Shown: positions 1 through 17,100, numbered from the stretch's first letter. The stretch is 64,000 nucleotides of DNA from Spirogloea muscicola (GCA_009602725.1 WELB01000074.1:422189-486188), one strand, 5' to 3'. Numbers and translations: made by a program. The notes: generated from the letters alone by a model not told the origin.

Positions 1-40
1 GGGGGGGGGGGGGGGGGGGGGGGGGGGGGGCGCAGCGGAC

Positions 41-71
<31 letters not shown>

Positions 72-72
72 T
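1..72. repeat. Poly-G run and GGGCTC microsatellite at the window edge
   Basis: Bases 1-30 are an uninterrupted G run. From about 49 to 72 a GGGCTC-type hexamer is repeated about four times. The G run lies exactly at the sequence edge, so it may be a sequencing or assembly artefact and not genomic. No coding signal is visible. Confidence 0.8.
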
Positions 73-1199
73 GGCGGCGGCACCTGGCGGCCCGCCTGCC
101 CGGGGCGCCGACAGCCTCCCAGGGCTGTCGCGACGCGGCGCCGGAGCACCTGCAAGGGGCCGGCCGATGCACGCGGCACCGGTGGGAGGGTTTGATTTCG
201 ATCGAGCGGGCCCCTCCTCGTCCCGGTCGATGAAGAATCACCCTATTGCTTAGGCCAAGCCAGGAAAGCAAGCGCGACCAGACTAACTGGTGGCTGGGAG
301 AGGCCACCCCAAAAGAATAGAAGAAGTGGTTCTCCCAATGGGGGCAAGGGCTGTGAGAAGCCAGCCCGAGAAGAATTGACAAGGTTCGAAGGGGCCAGAT
401 TACGAGCAAAGCAGCGACTGCGGGGCCTGAAGAGGCTAAAAGAATGGACAAGGTCTGAAGGCCAGGGGACCCGCAACCAGGAACCAAGTTTCTCTGCCCT
501 GCGGCTGCTTAGCAGGGGTTACTGAGTGCTTCGTAGCGAGCACTTTCTCTCTTTCTTTCGTAGCTGCTTCGTTTCTTTTTTGTGCTTGTCTTTCTTAGTG
601 CTTCCCCTGGCCCCTTCTCGTACTGTGTTCATTCTTTATAAAGAGCAAGCGCGGCCAGATTAACTGGTGGCTGGGAGAGGCCAGCCCAAAAGAATGGACA
701 AGGTCTGAAGGAGCCGGAGTGCTAATGACTGAGACAGCAGTAAGCGGACTCTCAGTAACCTCCAGTCAGTAGATGCAAATCTGAATAGCTAGCGGGCGGA
801 AAGACGTCGCCTCTTTTTGGGCTGGCTTTTCCCAGCCCATATCCTCAATGGGCGAGCCCTTCTCTATCGTGATCGCTGTAGTCTCTTGCATAGATAGAGA
901 GACAGGCTCTTCCACTAGAGTGCGATGGCTGTCATTGGCCTGCCCACCAAAACTACTGAGCAAATTTCGAAGAGGCCTGCATAGCTGTGTGGTTTTGGCT
1001 CGGTAGGAAGTGCGCGCCCATAGAGAAGAGGGGCTGGAAGAAGAAGTGGCTCTCCCAATGGGGGCAAGGGCTGTGAGAAGCCAGCCCGAAAAGAATTGAC
1101 AAGGTTCGAAGGGGCCAAACTACGAGCTAAGCAGCGACTGCGGGGCCTGAAGAGGCTATGGCAGAACGGGGGAGGATGGAAGAGGGGCCGGTAGGATGA

Positions 1200-1650
1200 A
1201 ATCACTGAGTAAACACGAGTGAGGAGCCGCAAATCCGAAAGACTAGCAGCCGGAAAGCAATCCCCCTGACGAAAGCCAGAGGCTGCAGCTAGAGCACGGC
1301 CAGCACGTAGGTGCAAGGCGTGGGCCATGGACCGCTGGAGGGAGATGGAGAGAGGCGCATACGATAGATCTGAGCTAGCGAGCCAGCGGCGTTGAAGTCA
1401 GCCTGCTCACCTCGCCTGCAGGACACGGTGGGTCTCGCAAGCCGGGCCAAGAGGTCGAGCGACTGGGACCTGAAGGCCCCGTGCACATTGACGGCCAGGG
1501 GTACGAACTCGTTCCTGCCGGGTGGTCTGCGTACTTCCGTCGCTTTGCTGCGAGTGGCGTTCGCCGCAGCATGGCCAGCCCTCAAGGCAGAAAGCCCCGG
1601 ATGAGAACGGTCCACCTCATCTGTGGTGACAACAACGTCGGCGAGCCACT
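1200..1650 (-). mobile_element. LINE family A fragment, C-terminal endonuclease end
   Basis: On the minus strand this encodes the end of the same protein as the long LINE copy at 24210-25625. Shared pieces in order are DRSHP, FVPLAVNVHGA, AAGSLAQIYRMRL and an Ala-rich tail ending near a SDLRLLTR motif. The frame changes near 1325, just after the YRMRL block, compared with the long copy. It is 5'-truncated within the endonuclease domain, which is usual for LINEs. Its downstream 3' UTR-like part is the stem-loop module at 1035-1190, so coding end and stem-loop form one unit. Confidence 0.75.
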
Positions 1651-2449
1651 TCTCTCTTTGGCGCCTTTCGACCCTTTAGACCTTCTTCATTCTTTCTGGG
1701 CTGGCTCTCACTCTTCGGAAGAGCTCACTTCTTGTCCACAGTTCCAAGGGGCCCGAACAGCATTATAGCACACAGCGACTCAAGTGGCTAATGACGAGGT
1801 TCAAGGGCCAACACCACACAGCCATGCGAGTAGCTACGTGTGAAGCTTAATGATTAGTTTTTCCGACTCGTCAGCTAGCTACGCGCTTAGCGCTTCCCAG
1901 CCCCTTTGGACCTGCTGCTCTTTCTGACTAGAAGCAACTTGACCTTATTGAGCGTCCACTCGCAGAAGTCCTGGAGAGTAGTTTCGTGCTTCTTGCGCCT
2001 TCCAGCCTTTTCAGACCTTGTTTAATCCTTTCGGCTGGCCTCTAACAGCCATAGCCTTACGTTGGAAGAGCTGTCTTTTCCGGCCCTTTTTTTACCCTGT
2101 TCATTCTTTCCCTAGCCCCTTCGAAATTTTTACCCTGTTCATTCTTTCCCTAGCCCCTTCGGAAAAGCTAACTTCTCTTTCAGACCTTGTACGTTGCTTT
2201 GGCTGGCCATGTCCGAAGGGGCCGAACAGCGCTTTCCATTCAAAGGGTTGTTCTTTCTGGACCTTGTCCATCTCAACATCGAGAAAGAAGCAGCTCATCC
2301 GAAATGGGGCGAGGGCTGGGAAAGCGACCCAACAACAGACTGAACAAGGGACGAAGGAGCCGGAAACACGTGGGGACCCCTAAGGCGCCTGCTAAGTAAG
2401 CACTAGTTTATCTGATTGTTGGGCCGGCCTTCTAACAGTCATCACCCCC

Positions 2450-2790
2450 TTCTGCACCAGAAAGCAGGTCGAGCTTTAGCTGGTGGCATAAGGGCTTGTC
2501 ATTTGCCGTCCGGTGATGAGGAAAGAAAAGACGCTTCCAGGAGAGGGCGGTGGCTGTGAGATGCCAGCCCAGAGAAAAGAATACAGCTGTAATTTACCAA
2601 ATTCCGAAGGGGCCAGAGAAGCTCTGAAGTCAGGTGATGGGGCATCAGTTAGCGACCATCACATTTGGAAACGTGGTTACTGAGCGGGTCAGCTAACAGC
2701 GGGTGATGTACATCTGTTCATGTGCTTGCCCTTGTACCTACCCATTCAGGCCCTCTATCACTCAATGCAATTGCCATTCTTTCTGGACTA
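2450..2790 (+). mobile_element. LINE family B 3' tail interrupted by a nested insertion
   Basis: The sequence at 2450-2518 and 2633-2790 matches the end of the family B LINE at about 50205-50390: a GCACCAGAAAGC block, an AGCGACC block, a terminal ...GGTTACTGAGCGGGTCA segment, then GTGCTTGCC. The two halves are separated by 2519-2632, a stem-loop repeat in the opposite orientation. The insert is flanked by GGTGATG at 2512-2518 and again at 2633-2639, consistent with a target-site duplication. The tail therefore predates the insert. Confidence 0.7.
2519..2632 (-). mobile_element. Nested 114-bp LINE 3'-end copy with 7-bp flanking repeats
   Basis: A short element with the core GGCTGTGAGATGCCAGCC and the side block CGCTTCCAGGAGAGGGCGG. 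Relatives with the same side block lie at about 42605-42660 and 59160-59215. It is flanked by identical 7-bp direct repeats (GGTGATG). It sits inside a family B LINE tail whose uninterrupted form can be read at about 50260-50290. In LINE orientation it runs on the minus strand, with the stem-loop near its 3' end. Confidence 0.65.
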
Positions 2791-3062
2791 AGCTTCCGGC
2801 CCTTTCAATCCTTGTACACTCCTTAGAGCTCGGAATTAACAAGATCCCAGTCCCTGTAGTTTCTTGCATAATTTTGTGATCTTGGCTCTTTCCAGCCCTT
2901 TGAACCTGGTCAATTCTTTCTGGGCTGGGCTTTCAGAGTTCCCGCCTATTTGGAAGACTAAGTGGCGAAGCTTTGGAAGAGCTCACTTCTTCTTTTGGGC
3001 TGGCCTCACAGCCATTGCCTCACGGTAGAAGAGCTGTTTCTTTCGTTCAAGTCCTTGTACAA

Positions 3063-3290
3063 TCCGCATGCGCCTGTCCATCTCCCCTACCGCATGCGCC
3101 TGTCCATCTCCCTTCTCCATAGGGAGAGCCACTTCTTCAGCGAAGAAATTGCTCGCCCATCAGCGCTCCATGGCCCACTCCTTGCACCTGCGTGCTGGCC
3201 GCAGCAGCCTCTGGCTCTCGTCAGGGGGATTGCTTTCCGGCAGCTAGTGTGTCGGATTTGAGGCTCCTCACTCGTAGTGATTGAGTGCTT
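3063..3290 (+). mobile_element. LINE family A C-terminal fragment
   Basis: The plus strand carries YRMRL-type coding sequence, present twice in tandem at about 3066-3115. It continues with the Ala-rich MAHSLHLRAG-like segment and ends in a SDLRLLTR-like segment at about 3250-3280. This matches the end of the LINE at 24210-25625. The fragment is scrambled by small indels and part of a stem-loop module is inserted at about 3115-3150. Confidence 0.6.
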
Positions 3291-3560
3291 CATCCTGCCC
3301 CAGTTCTGGGCTAGCGCTGGTGGCCCCTTCGTAGTATGGCCCCTTCGAACCTTGTCACTTTTTTTGGGGCTCGCTGTTCACAGCCCTTGCCCCCCTTTTG
3401 GGGCGAACCTCGTCTCCTTTGGGCTGGCCACTCACAGCCATTGCCTTACATTGAAAGAGCAGTTGCATTCGATTGTCTTTTTTCGAAGAGCTTCTCACCT
3501 TCCCAAGTCTTAGGGCCCCGCGCCAGCCCCCTCCGGCGGCGGCGGCGGGCGGCGGCGGCC

Positions 3561-3629
3561 ATGGCGGCGGCCGCGGCACTGCCGAGGCGCCGGGGCTGGC
3601 CTCCCACTGCGCCGGCCCCTGCGGCCTGA
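3561..3629 (+). CDS. Possible 22-codon upstream ORF of PRMT10
   Basis: An ATG in a strong Kozak-like context (GCGGCCATGG) opens a 22-residue Ala/Arg/Pro-rich frame. It stops 111 bases before the PRMT10 start at 3741. It is relevant only if transcription starts upstream of it, which the sequence cannot show. The region is very GC-rich, so a chance ORF is quite possible. No conserved peptide is recognised. Confidence 0.25.
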   Translation: MAAAAALPRRRGWPPTAPAPAA

Positions 3630-3740
3630 CCTCGGCTCGCGCCGTCGGGGTTAGACTTAGGCTTCAGGGCCTGCCAGGGGCCCAGCTGCCGGCAGCGGCG
3701 GCGGCGGCGGCGGCTTCGGCGGGGAGAGAGCTGCGGCGCC

Positions 3741-6571
<2,831 letters not shown>

Positions 6572-7605
6572 GTAATCTTGCCACTAGAACAGGAATGGGC
6601 AGATAGTTGTGCCCTTATTCCTTTTGGAGCCTCTTTAGCTGCAGGCATTAGCTTGCCTATCAGCAGTGCAGCTGGTGTTCTTTTGCAATTTAACTCTTAC
6701 TTGATTACCATTCGTAGTCTGCAGCAAAGCTAAAGCGCCTCACCTTGGCCGGCTTTGTATGAACATGGCCACACAGCATGGTCTGGCCGCGAGATGATTA
6801 TCGCTGATGTTGATACTCCTGTCTTGGTACTGTGCTCATATCATGCAAGCAACTCGCTTATGCAGCTGTAAGTTTCACACTTTAAACATCAGATTTCAGT
6901 CTCATGGATTTCATGGATGCTGCTCCTGAATGGAGGGCATGTGTACTGTTTAGTGGACTGCCTTAACCCTCAACCCAATATGCTCGATGTTGTATGAACT
7001 TGCACGATTCTTGACAACCTGAACGCACTTGATAGACTGAGCAGCACATCTGGTGATGATGACTTTGCTTACATGTTAGCCTACTGGTACACCATTGCAG
7101 AAACAGAACAAAATTATCAGATAAGCTATATCACAGTGGATACTTATGTAAGCAGATAAAGCACAACATCCGCAACGACTTTACAAAGTAGCTCGCAAAT
7201 TAAGAGCCAAACCTAAGCTAACCAGGAGTATTATACACCTGGCATAAGCTACATTTGCTTGGCAGTAGCATGGCCTGTCAACCTTAATAAGACAAACATA
7301 TCTAAAAGCTTGTCTGGGGTGCTTTCCTTCCAATACTCTGCCCTTCCTTTCGAGCCCGTACGTGCAGCTAGCACTGGACCTCCACAGGGTAGGAATGCTT
7401 CAAAGTGTGCGGGAAGGAAACAACACTAGCGGCCTTGTCGCAATCCTCGTAGCTTGTGTGCTGGTCTAGAGCACAGACAAATTTGACGAAGTGCCGCCAG
7501 TGGTCGGCCTGCACCCCATGGCATCGGGCAACTAGTGAGTACGCCTGGACACATGTAAGCTGTCAGATAAGCTCAAAACCATAATCTTGTAACAGCAGGA
7601 GTTCA
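6572..7605. other. Convergent 3' intergenic region, no gene seen
   Basis: About 1 kb between the ends of PRMT10 and beta-amylase. It is less GC-rich than the flanks and presumably carries both 3' UTRs. No coding frame with family resemblance, stem-loop repeat or RNA gene was recognised. Confidence 0.6.
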
Positions 7606-10192
<2,587 letters not shown>

Positions 10193-10961
10193 GACGCGAG
10201 CTCCGGCCGCCGCCACCTGCGAGGAGAGCCGCGCCGCTTCTGACAGCTCCTGCCGCCGCCGCCGCCGCCGCCGCCGCCGCTGCCGGTACCGTCGCCGGAC
10301 AACAGGCGCCCTGGTGCGCGGGAAGCTCGACGAGCTTGGTGGGTTTCGGCTATGGCGGCCGGGGGGGAAATCAGATCCGTGGGCTATTGTCGCCACGTTC
10401 CGTAGGGTTGGTGACCAGACTTTTGCGGCTCCCATTCGTCGTGGCCGCCCGTAGGTCTGCGCTTCCCGGTCAGTTATGGACCTTTTGGGGGGGACTGGCC
10501 CTTCGCAGCCGTTGCTTTCCCCGGGCCTGATCTCTTTCCGATAAGGTAAATAATACATCCCCCCGTTTATTTCTCCGCCGCCGATTGCCTATCCCCGGCT
10601 ACAGTGTGGGGTCCCCCCCCGCTCCGCATCTCGCCCGCGCTCCGCTACCGTGGATGTCAGTCATCTGACGCACGAGGGAGTTGCCCAGTTGCCACGCGCG
10701 CGTGCCTCCGCAGGCTGTGATTAGGCGCCGCCCCCGCGACCTCGGGCACGAAGCCGTCTCGGGGCACCACGTGGCGGCTCATCTTGTGGCTGGCGTGGCT
10801 GCCGCGATCCGCGGTGCTCCGCTCACCATTGGCTGTCCAGATCCGGCGCCCCGCACGCGCCGATCGAGGTCTCGTGGGCAGCCCGCAGCTCGCCACGTGC
10901 TCACCGCGGAGCCCGGATTTTCGGGGCTACCGACACCGTCAGATCCGTGCCCCAGCCCCCC

Positions 10962-10968
10962 GGGCCCA
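10962..10968 (-). promoter_or_regulatory. Site II motif (TGGGCCC on the minus strand)
   Basis: GGGCCCA on the plus strand is TGGGCCC on the minus strand, matching the TGGGCY site II element bound by TCP factors in plant growth and ribosomal-protein gene promoters. It is about 160 bases upstream of the UTP21 ATG and about 84 bases from a telo-box. In land plants this pairing is typical of ribosome-biogenesis genes. A single 7-mer can occur by chance; the pairing is the argument. Confidence 0.5.
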
Positions 10969-10994
10969 CTGACGGGGGAGTTTAGCGAGGGGTG

Positions 10995-11044
10995 TAGCTG
11001 CCGGGGGGGTTTACCGCAGCGGCGCGGTAAGCCCCCGACAGCTA
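10995..11044. repeat. Imperfect inverted repeat in the UTP21 promoter
   Basis: The left arm TAGCTGCCGGGGG...TTTACCGC and the reverse complement of the right arm TAGCTGTCGGGGG..CTTACCGC agree over about 20 positions with a few mismatches, around a short centre at about 11018-11022. It lies directly upstream of the telo-box. Function is unknown. Confidence 0.6.
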
Positions 11045-11051
11045 GGGGCTT

Positions 11052-11065
11052 AAACCCTAGGGTTT
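11052..11065. promoter_or_regulatory. Palindromic telo-box AAACCCTAGGGTTT
   Basis: The 14-mer AAACCCTAGGGTTT is a perfect palindrome that carries the plant telo-box AAACCCTA on both strands. It sits 62 bases upstream of the UTP21 start codon, in the expected 5' UTR or core-promoter zone. Telo-boxes are enriched in plant promoters of translation and ribosome-biogenesis genes, which fits this gene. Regulation by it is inferred. Confidence 0.65.
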
Positions 11066-11127
11066 GGAGGAGAGAGGCGCCAAGGCGGCTCACACTGCAG
11101 TGCCAGGTTCTGCGGCGCGCTGCAGCC

Positions 11128-14100
11128 ATGCCCGTGTTCAGCGCCTTCCGGGCCGCCGGCTACGTCGCCGACGGCGTGCCCGCGGCCGTGCAGCGGCGCG
11201 GCCGCGAGGCCTTCGTCACCGCCAGCGTCGGCAAGGCCTGGCAGATCTTCAACGTGGGCAACCACTTAATCCCACGAGACGCCCGCCCCCTCTCCGCCCT
11301 CCCTCTGCCTGACCCGCCTTCTTCTCAATCAGGAGCTCCGCCCTCCTCCTCCGCTGCATATGTGTTGGCGTTGCTTGGCTGTGTAGCCAGTGTAGCCAGC
11401 TGCTTTACTACAGAAGATTTGTCAAGAAGATGGCCGAGCTCGCATCCGCCGCGGGCTTGACGGCCGGCCATCCCTCTGCCGCGCGTGTGCAGGCCTCTAA
11501 GCTCAACTTGGTCTTTGTGGGTGAGCTCTCTCGCTCCGGCGATTCCGACGAGACGAGCACGCCTCCCTCCTCCCCTCGAGAATGCAACCCCGTGCTATCT
11601 ACCCTTGCGCCTGGGCGTGGCTGCTCGGCAGCCTCGCCGCCGCAGCGCGGAGGCCTCACGTCAACGACGTTGCACAGCAAGAAGCGAGGTTGGCCGTTTC
11701 TTAACTTAGCCCCCATGCCGGGTGGGTGGGTGCTCGGCAGGCCCGCAGCTGCCAAAGACCATCCGGGCGCTGGCGTCGTGGCGGGACTTCACGTTTGCAG
11801 CACACGGCCGCAACGTTGCAGTCTTTAATCGCGCGCACCTGGTGCGCACACGGCGTCCGGCCACCGCCGCCTCTGCCTCGCCACAGCACTTACTCGCCCC
11901 GCTGCTGCCTCACTCAGTTGATGCACGATGTTAGTTGAGAACATGTCTGAGGGCGACCTGAAGCACTCAGGGTGTCACTGTGGATATGCAAACCAAAGCT
12001 ATGAAAGCCTAAAACCATACATACACAGTTGAGATGAGCAACAATTGCATCTCGGCGGCAAATAACACGATCTAACAATTGGGGCTGCCGCTCCAGGTAG
12101 CCACTTGGAGTGCACACACAGGCCGCATCGTGGCGCTGCTGGTCTTTGGTGACTACCTGCTCAGTGTTGGCGAGGACCGCCGCTTGGTTGTGTGGCACGC
12201 TGCCAAGGCTGGCGAGCAGTCGGCGCCCGTGAAGGAGCTCCACCTGGGCGACGGCTTCAGCCCAACATGCATCATGCACCCCGACACGTACCTCAACAAG
12301 GTGCGTCCTCCTACTGCTTCTGTGGTCATATCAGTCGCTTGACATCCATCACCTAGTCCTTTACGGTTATTGTCCGATATAGGGTTCAGGGCTTGGACTC
12401 ATACCTCTAGGGGTCAGGGTCGGGGTTTGAGAATTGAATTTGAGGATAAAGCGGTCTATATTTGATGGGTCTGGAACTCAACACGCTCGCTGGCGCCAAG
12501 ACAGGATATAGGGTCATAGAGGTCATGAGTCTTACGTTATTGCCGAATGCAGTAGCTGCGGTTCCTGTGACCAGCGGCGAGACGCTGCAAAGGTCAAGGG
12601 CAGTGGACTGCTCTCGTGCGCTGCTACGCATGTGTTGACTGTCTGTGTGCGCTCATTGGCCCAGGTTCTGCTGGGCAGCCAAGAGGGCAAGCTCCAGCTT
12701 TGGAACGTCCTGAGCGGCCAGATGGTCTTTGAGTTTGCTGCGCCAGCAACCAGTGCGGCCGCTGTCACCTGCCTGGTGCCGTCGCCCGCCTTGGACGTGG
12801 TGGGTGTCGGCCACGCCAACGGCGCCGTCTGCGTGCTCAACATCAAGTACAACGAGGCCGTGATGGAGTTCAGGCACACCACCCCAGGGGCTGTCACGTC
12901 GCTCTCTTTCAGAACGGGTGCGCCTCCTAGGGAGATGACAAGCCCTTATGACTCTGATTTGCAAGCCATGATCACCATTACTTGACTTGATGTCAGTCTG
13001 AAACCCAGAGGATCACGACTGGAAATGCTCATGACGAGCAGTCACAGTGGTCTTTAGGGTTTAGGGTTTACTTGTTTCTTAGTAGATGCTGCTAACATGC
13101 TGCTACGTGCTTTGTGGAGGTCATGCAGATGGCCAGCCGTTCCTTGCGGCAGGGACAGTGTCGGGCATGATCACCGTCTGGCACCTGGAAAAGCGCAAGC
13201 TCCAGACAGTGGTCAAAGATGCGCACGACGCGCCTGTCACGTCGCTGCACTTCTTTGCAGGCGAGCCAGTGCTCCTGTCCTTGTCGCCAGACAATTCAAT
13301 CAAGGTGCGCGGGGCCTGTCACTGAAGTGCAACAAAGCTCGTTTCACCTTAAGCATTGCCTTGAAAGGACTTGCCTTGTGCATAACTTCAAGCCGGGCCC
13401 TGGGCTTGCATCTGCGCAGATGTGGATCTTCGACACACTGGATGGGGACGCCCGGCTCCTGCGTTTCCGCAGTGGCCACAGCGCGCCTCCAACATGCATC
13501 AGGTGCTGCAAAGATGATAGACCACAGAAGCTTGAATGCGTTTTGTGGGTCACCATATATATATAGCTGCACGTACACTCCAGCATATTACTGCATATTA
13601 CTGGGTTGTACTGGGACTTTGGAAGTCCTAGTCATGGTTAGTGAATATTGAGAGGCGGTCATGTTTAGTGAGTATGAGAGGCCAATGCTGCCTGCTTTGG
13701 TGCACTTGATTGCTGTGCTGCATCTGTTGGCAGCTGGCATTGCTGTTGAGGTTCTTCTAGGCAATGTTTGCCTCATGTACTTACTGCTCTGCACCCAATG
13801 ATGTGTGCCGGGCTTTGGGGCAGCTATTACGGCGAGGGAAGGCACATACTCTCAGCCGGACAGGACAGGGCTTTCCGCTTGTTCTCAACCATCCAGGTCT
13901 GAGCGCAAATACCCTTGTGTTAGCCTGGCTGCTGGAAAGCTTGTCGAGCACCCTCGTCAAATAAGGAAGTCACGTGCAAAGCAAGCCTTGGCTGTCTTTG
14001 CAGGCGCTTGCACCCTCCATGCTTGTCCTGGGGCTTTGATTTAAATATTAAAGCGCTTCGCTGTCTCGATAACGCTTGCATACTTCCATACGCTTGTGGT

Positions 14101-17100
14101 TCTAGCAAACATGCGCACTCGATATGTTTGATCAAACAAGTCAAGATGTAGATATCTGGAAGCTGGCAGATCTGCGTCGCTACTTTTGCCCTTGCAGAGG
14201 TGCTGATCCGTGGTCAGTCGCTTGTCCTACGCTAAAGGACCAACAATCAAGGGAGCTCTCGCAAGGGCATGTAGCCAGGAGAGCAAAAAAGCTGCGGCTC
14301 AAGGTAAGGTCTGTGATTGCTCAAAATGTTGGGCCCACTTTCAGATTGGTTGGGCCTAACAAGCTGTTCATGACATTGCTCGAGCCGATGTCATGCATGT
14401 CAAAATTCTCCCATGCTGCGCAACACAAACTCTGCACGAAATTTCTTCTCTGGTACAGGAGGAAGAAGTGAAGCTGGCCCCAATCACTGCCTTTGCTGCA
14501 GGTAGATGTGCAGAAAGGCCTGGCAGCCCATTGAAAGCCTCATGGCCTTTGTCATATGTATTTGGCTTTGTCACATGATTTGCGTCTTACAGGTGCCCTT
14601 TATATGAGGCCATCTGCTTGACTTGTGTGTGGACACATCATCTCACCTTCTCCTGAACCTGGCATGCTCATTGCAACCTGTCCTTTCAGAGGAGATCCGA
14701 GAGCGGGACTGGGCAAACGTGGTTACCTGCCATGTAGGTGACCCGCGGGCGTACACCTGGCAGCTCCACAAATTTGCAATTGGCGAGCATGTCTTGCAGC
14801 CACCTGGTGGGAAGCTGACCCCCGTGAAGGTACTTGGCCACATACACAGCCCCAACAAGCTGACCTTTACTGTGGACATACCTGTTACATGTCCTCTCTG
14901 TCATGATATTAATGCAACTGGTTTGGGCTGTGTCAATTATTCTTCTCTGGGTCATATCTATGCTTCGTCTTTCTCTGCAGGCCTGCTGTATTAGCACATG
15001 TGGGAACTTCGCCATTCTTGGAACTGCCGGTGGGCGTATTGACCGCTACAACCTGCAGTCAGGCCGTCACAGGGGCTCGTATGCAGCCGCCAAGTGGCAA
15101 TATGCTCCAGCTCACGATGAGGCGGTCATTGGCTTGGGTACTGACTGTACCAACAGCCGGATGCTCAGCGGGTCTTATGATGGGACCATAAAGGTGGGCC
15201 CTGAAGCCTTAATGCACAACGCTTTAGCAGACCAGACCAGACCAGACCAGACTGTTTGCTAGGTCCACGTGATGCTGAGGCCTTGTAATTTGTGAAGGTT
15301 TTTGCAACTTTTGCCAGAGCATACCGACCTTCTTGTCCTTGTCAGGAATCAATATCTGAAAATGCAAATGATATCCTGCTATGGATGCTAGATCTGGAGC
15401 TTCAAAGCTTTCACTCTGCAGGCGACCTTGGAGGTCGGCTCACCTTTGACTAAGCTGGTGTATCACAGAGGGAATGGTAGGGCATCTGTTAGAAGACCCC
15501 CCTCCTTTTTACCAGCCATACTCTGTATAAAGTGGTTATCGAAGAGCAAGAAATTGGACCTTGAGTTTCAGCTTTTCTTCAATCTGAGGCTCTAGTGCTC
15601 TATGTCTTCAGGCCATGCAGTAGTACCCAATGCTGCTGAACATGGGTATCACTCTAAGCAAGCTGGTGTCATGGCAGATATGGTGGCCTCCGCTTCGGTG
15701 GATCACGTGCTGAGGATCCACGATCCAATTGCTCAGCGGCTCGTTCGCAAATTCGAGGGTCACAAGGACCGCATCACCGATCTGTGCTTCAGGTCCATAC
15801 ATTGCAGTTCACCATTAGAAGCCTTTCCTTCTTGTTCATAGGTCACTGTTTAGTTCCTTGCACTTGTTAAGTGATGCCTATGTTGTATGCCTACCTTAAG
15901 TTGAGAGCTGCCTGTCTGGTTTTGTTGCAGTCATGATGGGAGGTGGCTACTCTCGTCGTCCATGGATTCAACGGTCAGGGTGTGGGACGTCGTGGGAGCT
16001 CGTCAGTTGGATGCCATGCGCACTGACGTCCCTGTTACAGCACTGACGCTGTCGCCGTCCATGGATATGCTCGCCACCACCCACGTTCGACGCAATGGGA
16101 TCTATCTGTGGTAACAGTACCTTCACAAGCACAAAGGGTGGACAAGTTATCATATTTGCCGCTAGACACTCTTGTTCTGCTCCATCAATGAGAAAATCTG
16201 GGTGATGGCTTTGCAGGGCAAACCGGCTGATGTACACCGCTGGCGCGTCCGTGAAGATCGCCAGCGGGTATGAAGTCCAAGATGCGCACTTGCCAACCGT
16301 GTCTAGTGGTCAGGCAAACCAGCAAGATGGCGATACTTTGCAAGGGCTTGATTCCAATGGGATTGAATCAGAAGGCATGACAGAAGACAGGCAGGTAGAT
16401 GGGACTCCAGAATCGCGACAGAGAAAAGCTGACAGTATGGACGCAGACGAGGAGGAGGCTGCCGGCGGAAGCCTGATTGATGGGGATAGAGCGCCTGGCG
16501 AGGCCGATTTCAGTGGCAGGGAGCCGGCAATGCCAGGCCTCATTACACTCTCACTTCTGCCCAGAGCCCAGTGGCAAGCATTGGCAAACCTTGACCTTAT
16601 CAAGGTGCGTGGGGTCAGTGATCCAGTGGCAGTAATGACCGTGACATTTATCTTACTTCTCCATCCACGTTGCTCCAGTTCACATGGAAATGAACAAGGT
16701 ATATAATAGCAATAGAAGTTGCAATGGACATTATCTTGGGCTTGGTGTCAGCTCAACAGTATGACACAGTCAATTTTGCTAAGGAGTGCCATACTGATAG
16801 GTTATAGTGTGAAGTTCCGCTCTTGACTAGTCCAGGAGGTAGGTCTAGGGTCTATGGTCTGACAAACTTTTGCACCCTCCTTGAGGTGCAGCTCAGGAAT
16901 AAGCCGGTAGCACCCCCTAAGAAGCCGGAGCATGCTCCATTCTTCCTCCCAACGTTGCCAACAACATCTGGCATCCCAGAGTTTGTGCCGAAGAAGGATG
17001 AGTCAAGCGGTCAGAGCACGAGCAGGATACGACAACGAAGCAGCTTGGAGATAGTCGAGTCTGACTTCCTCCGACTGCTCCACGAAGGGAAGGAGTCGGG

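Larger units (their letters stand above)
243..3500. repeat. Intergenic cluster of short LINE 3'-end copies
   Basis: This stretch holds no host gene that I can support. It is packed with short, mostly 50-150-bp copies of the stem-loop repeat described in the findings. Copies with GGCTG...CAGCC arms lie near 268-400, 643-718, 905-955, 1035-1190 and 2519-2632 in one orientation. Copies near 810-865, 2020-2070, 2900-3000 and 3345-3465 lie in the other. They are mixed with C-terminal coding scraps of LINE endonucleases. A LINE C-terminus reading ...LRLLSRGY-stop lies at about 480-525 (+). I read the cluster as serial insertion of 5'-truncated LINEs. Confidence 0.7.
10193..11127. other. Divergent promoter region between beta-amylase and UTP21
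   Basis: A GC-rich, roughly 0.9-kb region separates the two start codons. It contains CCG/CGG triplet runs near 10250-10285, a site II motif at 10962-10968, an imperfect inverted repeat at 10995-11044 and a palindromic telo-box at 11052-11065. No additional gene is recognised; long open frames here are a by-product of GC content. Confidence 0.6.

Noticed and set aside
1085-1115. GGTTCGAAGGGG in the repeat resembles a Pol III B box, suggesting a tRNA-derived SINE
   Set aside because: The motif lies antisense to the LINE-tail orientation, no convincing A box was found at tRNA-like spacing, and several subfamilies lack it. LINE 3'-end origin explains the modules better.
12380-12425. AGGGTTCAGGG and GGTCAGGGTCGGGG as a degenerate telomere repeat in UTP21 intron 4
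   Set aside because: The units are irregular and do not match TTTAGGG or TTAGGG over even two consecutive copies.
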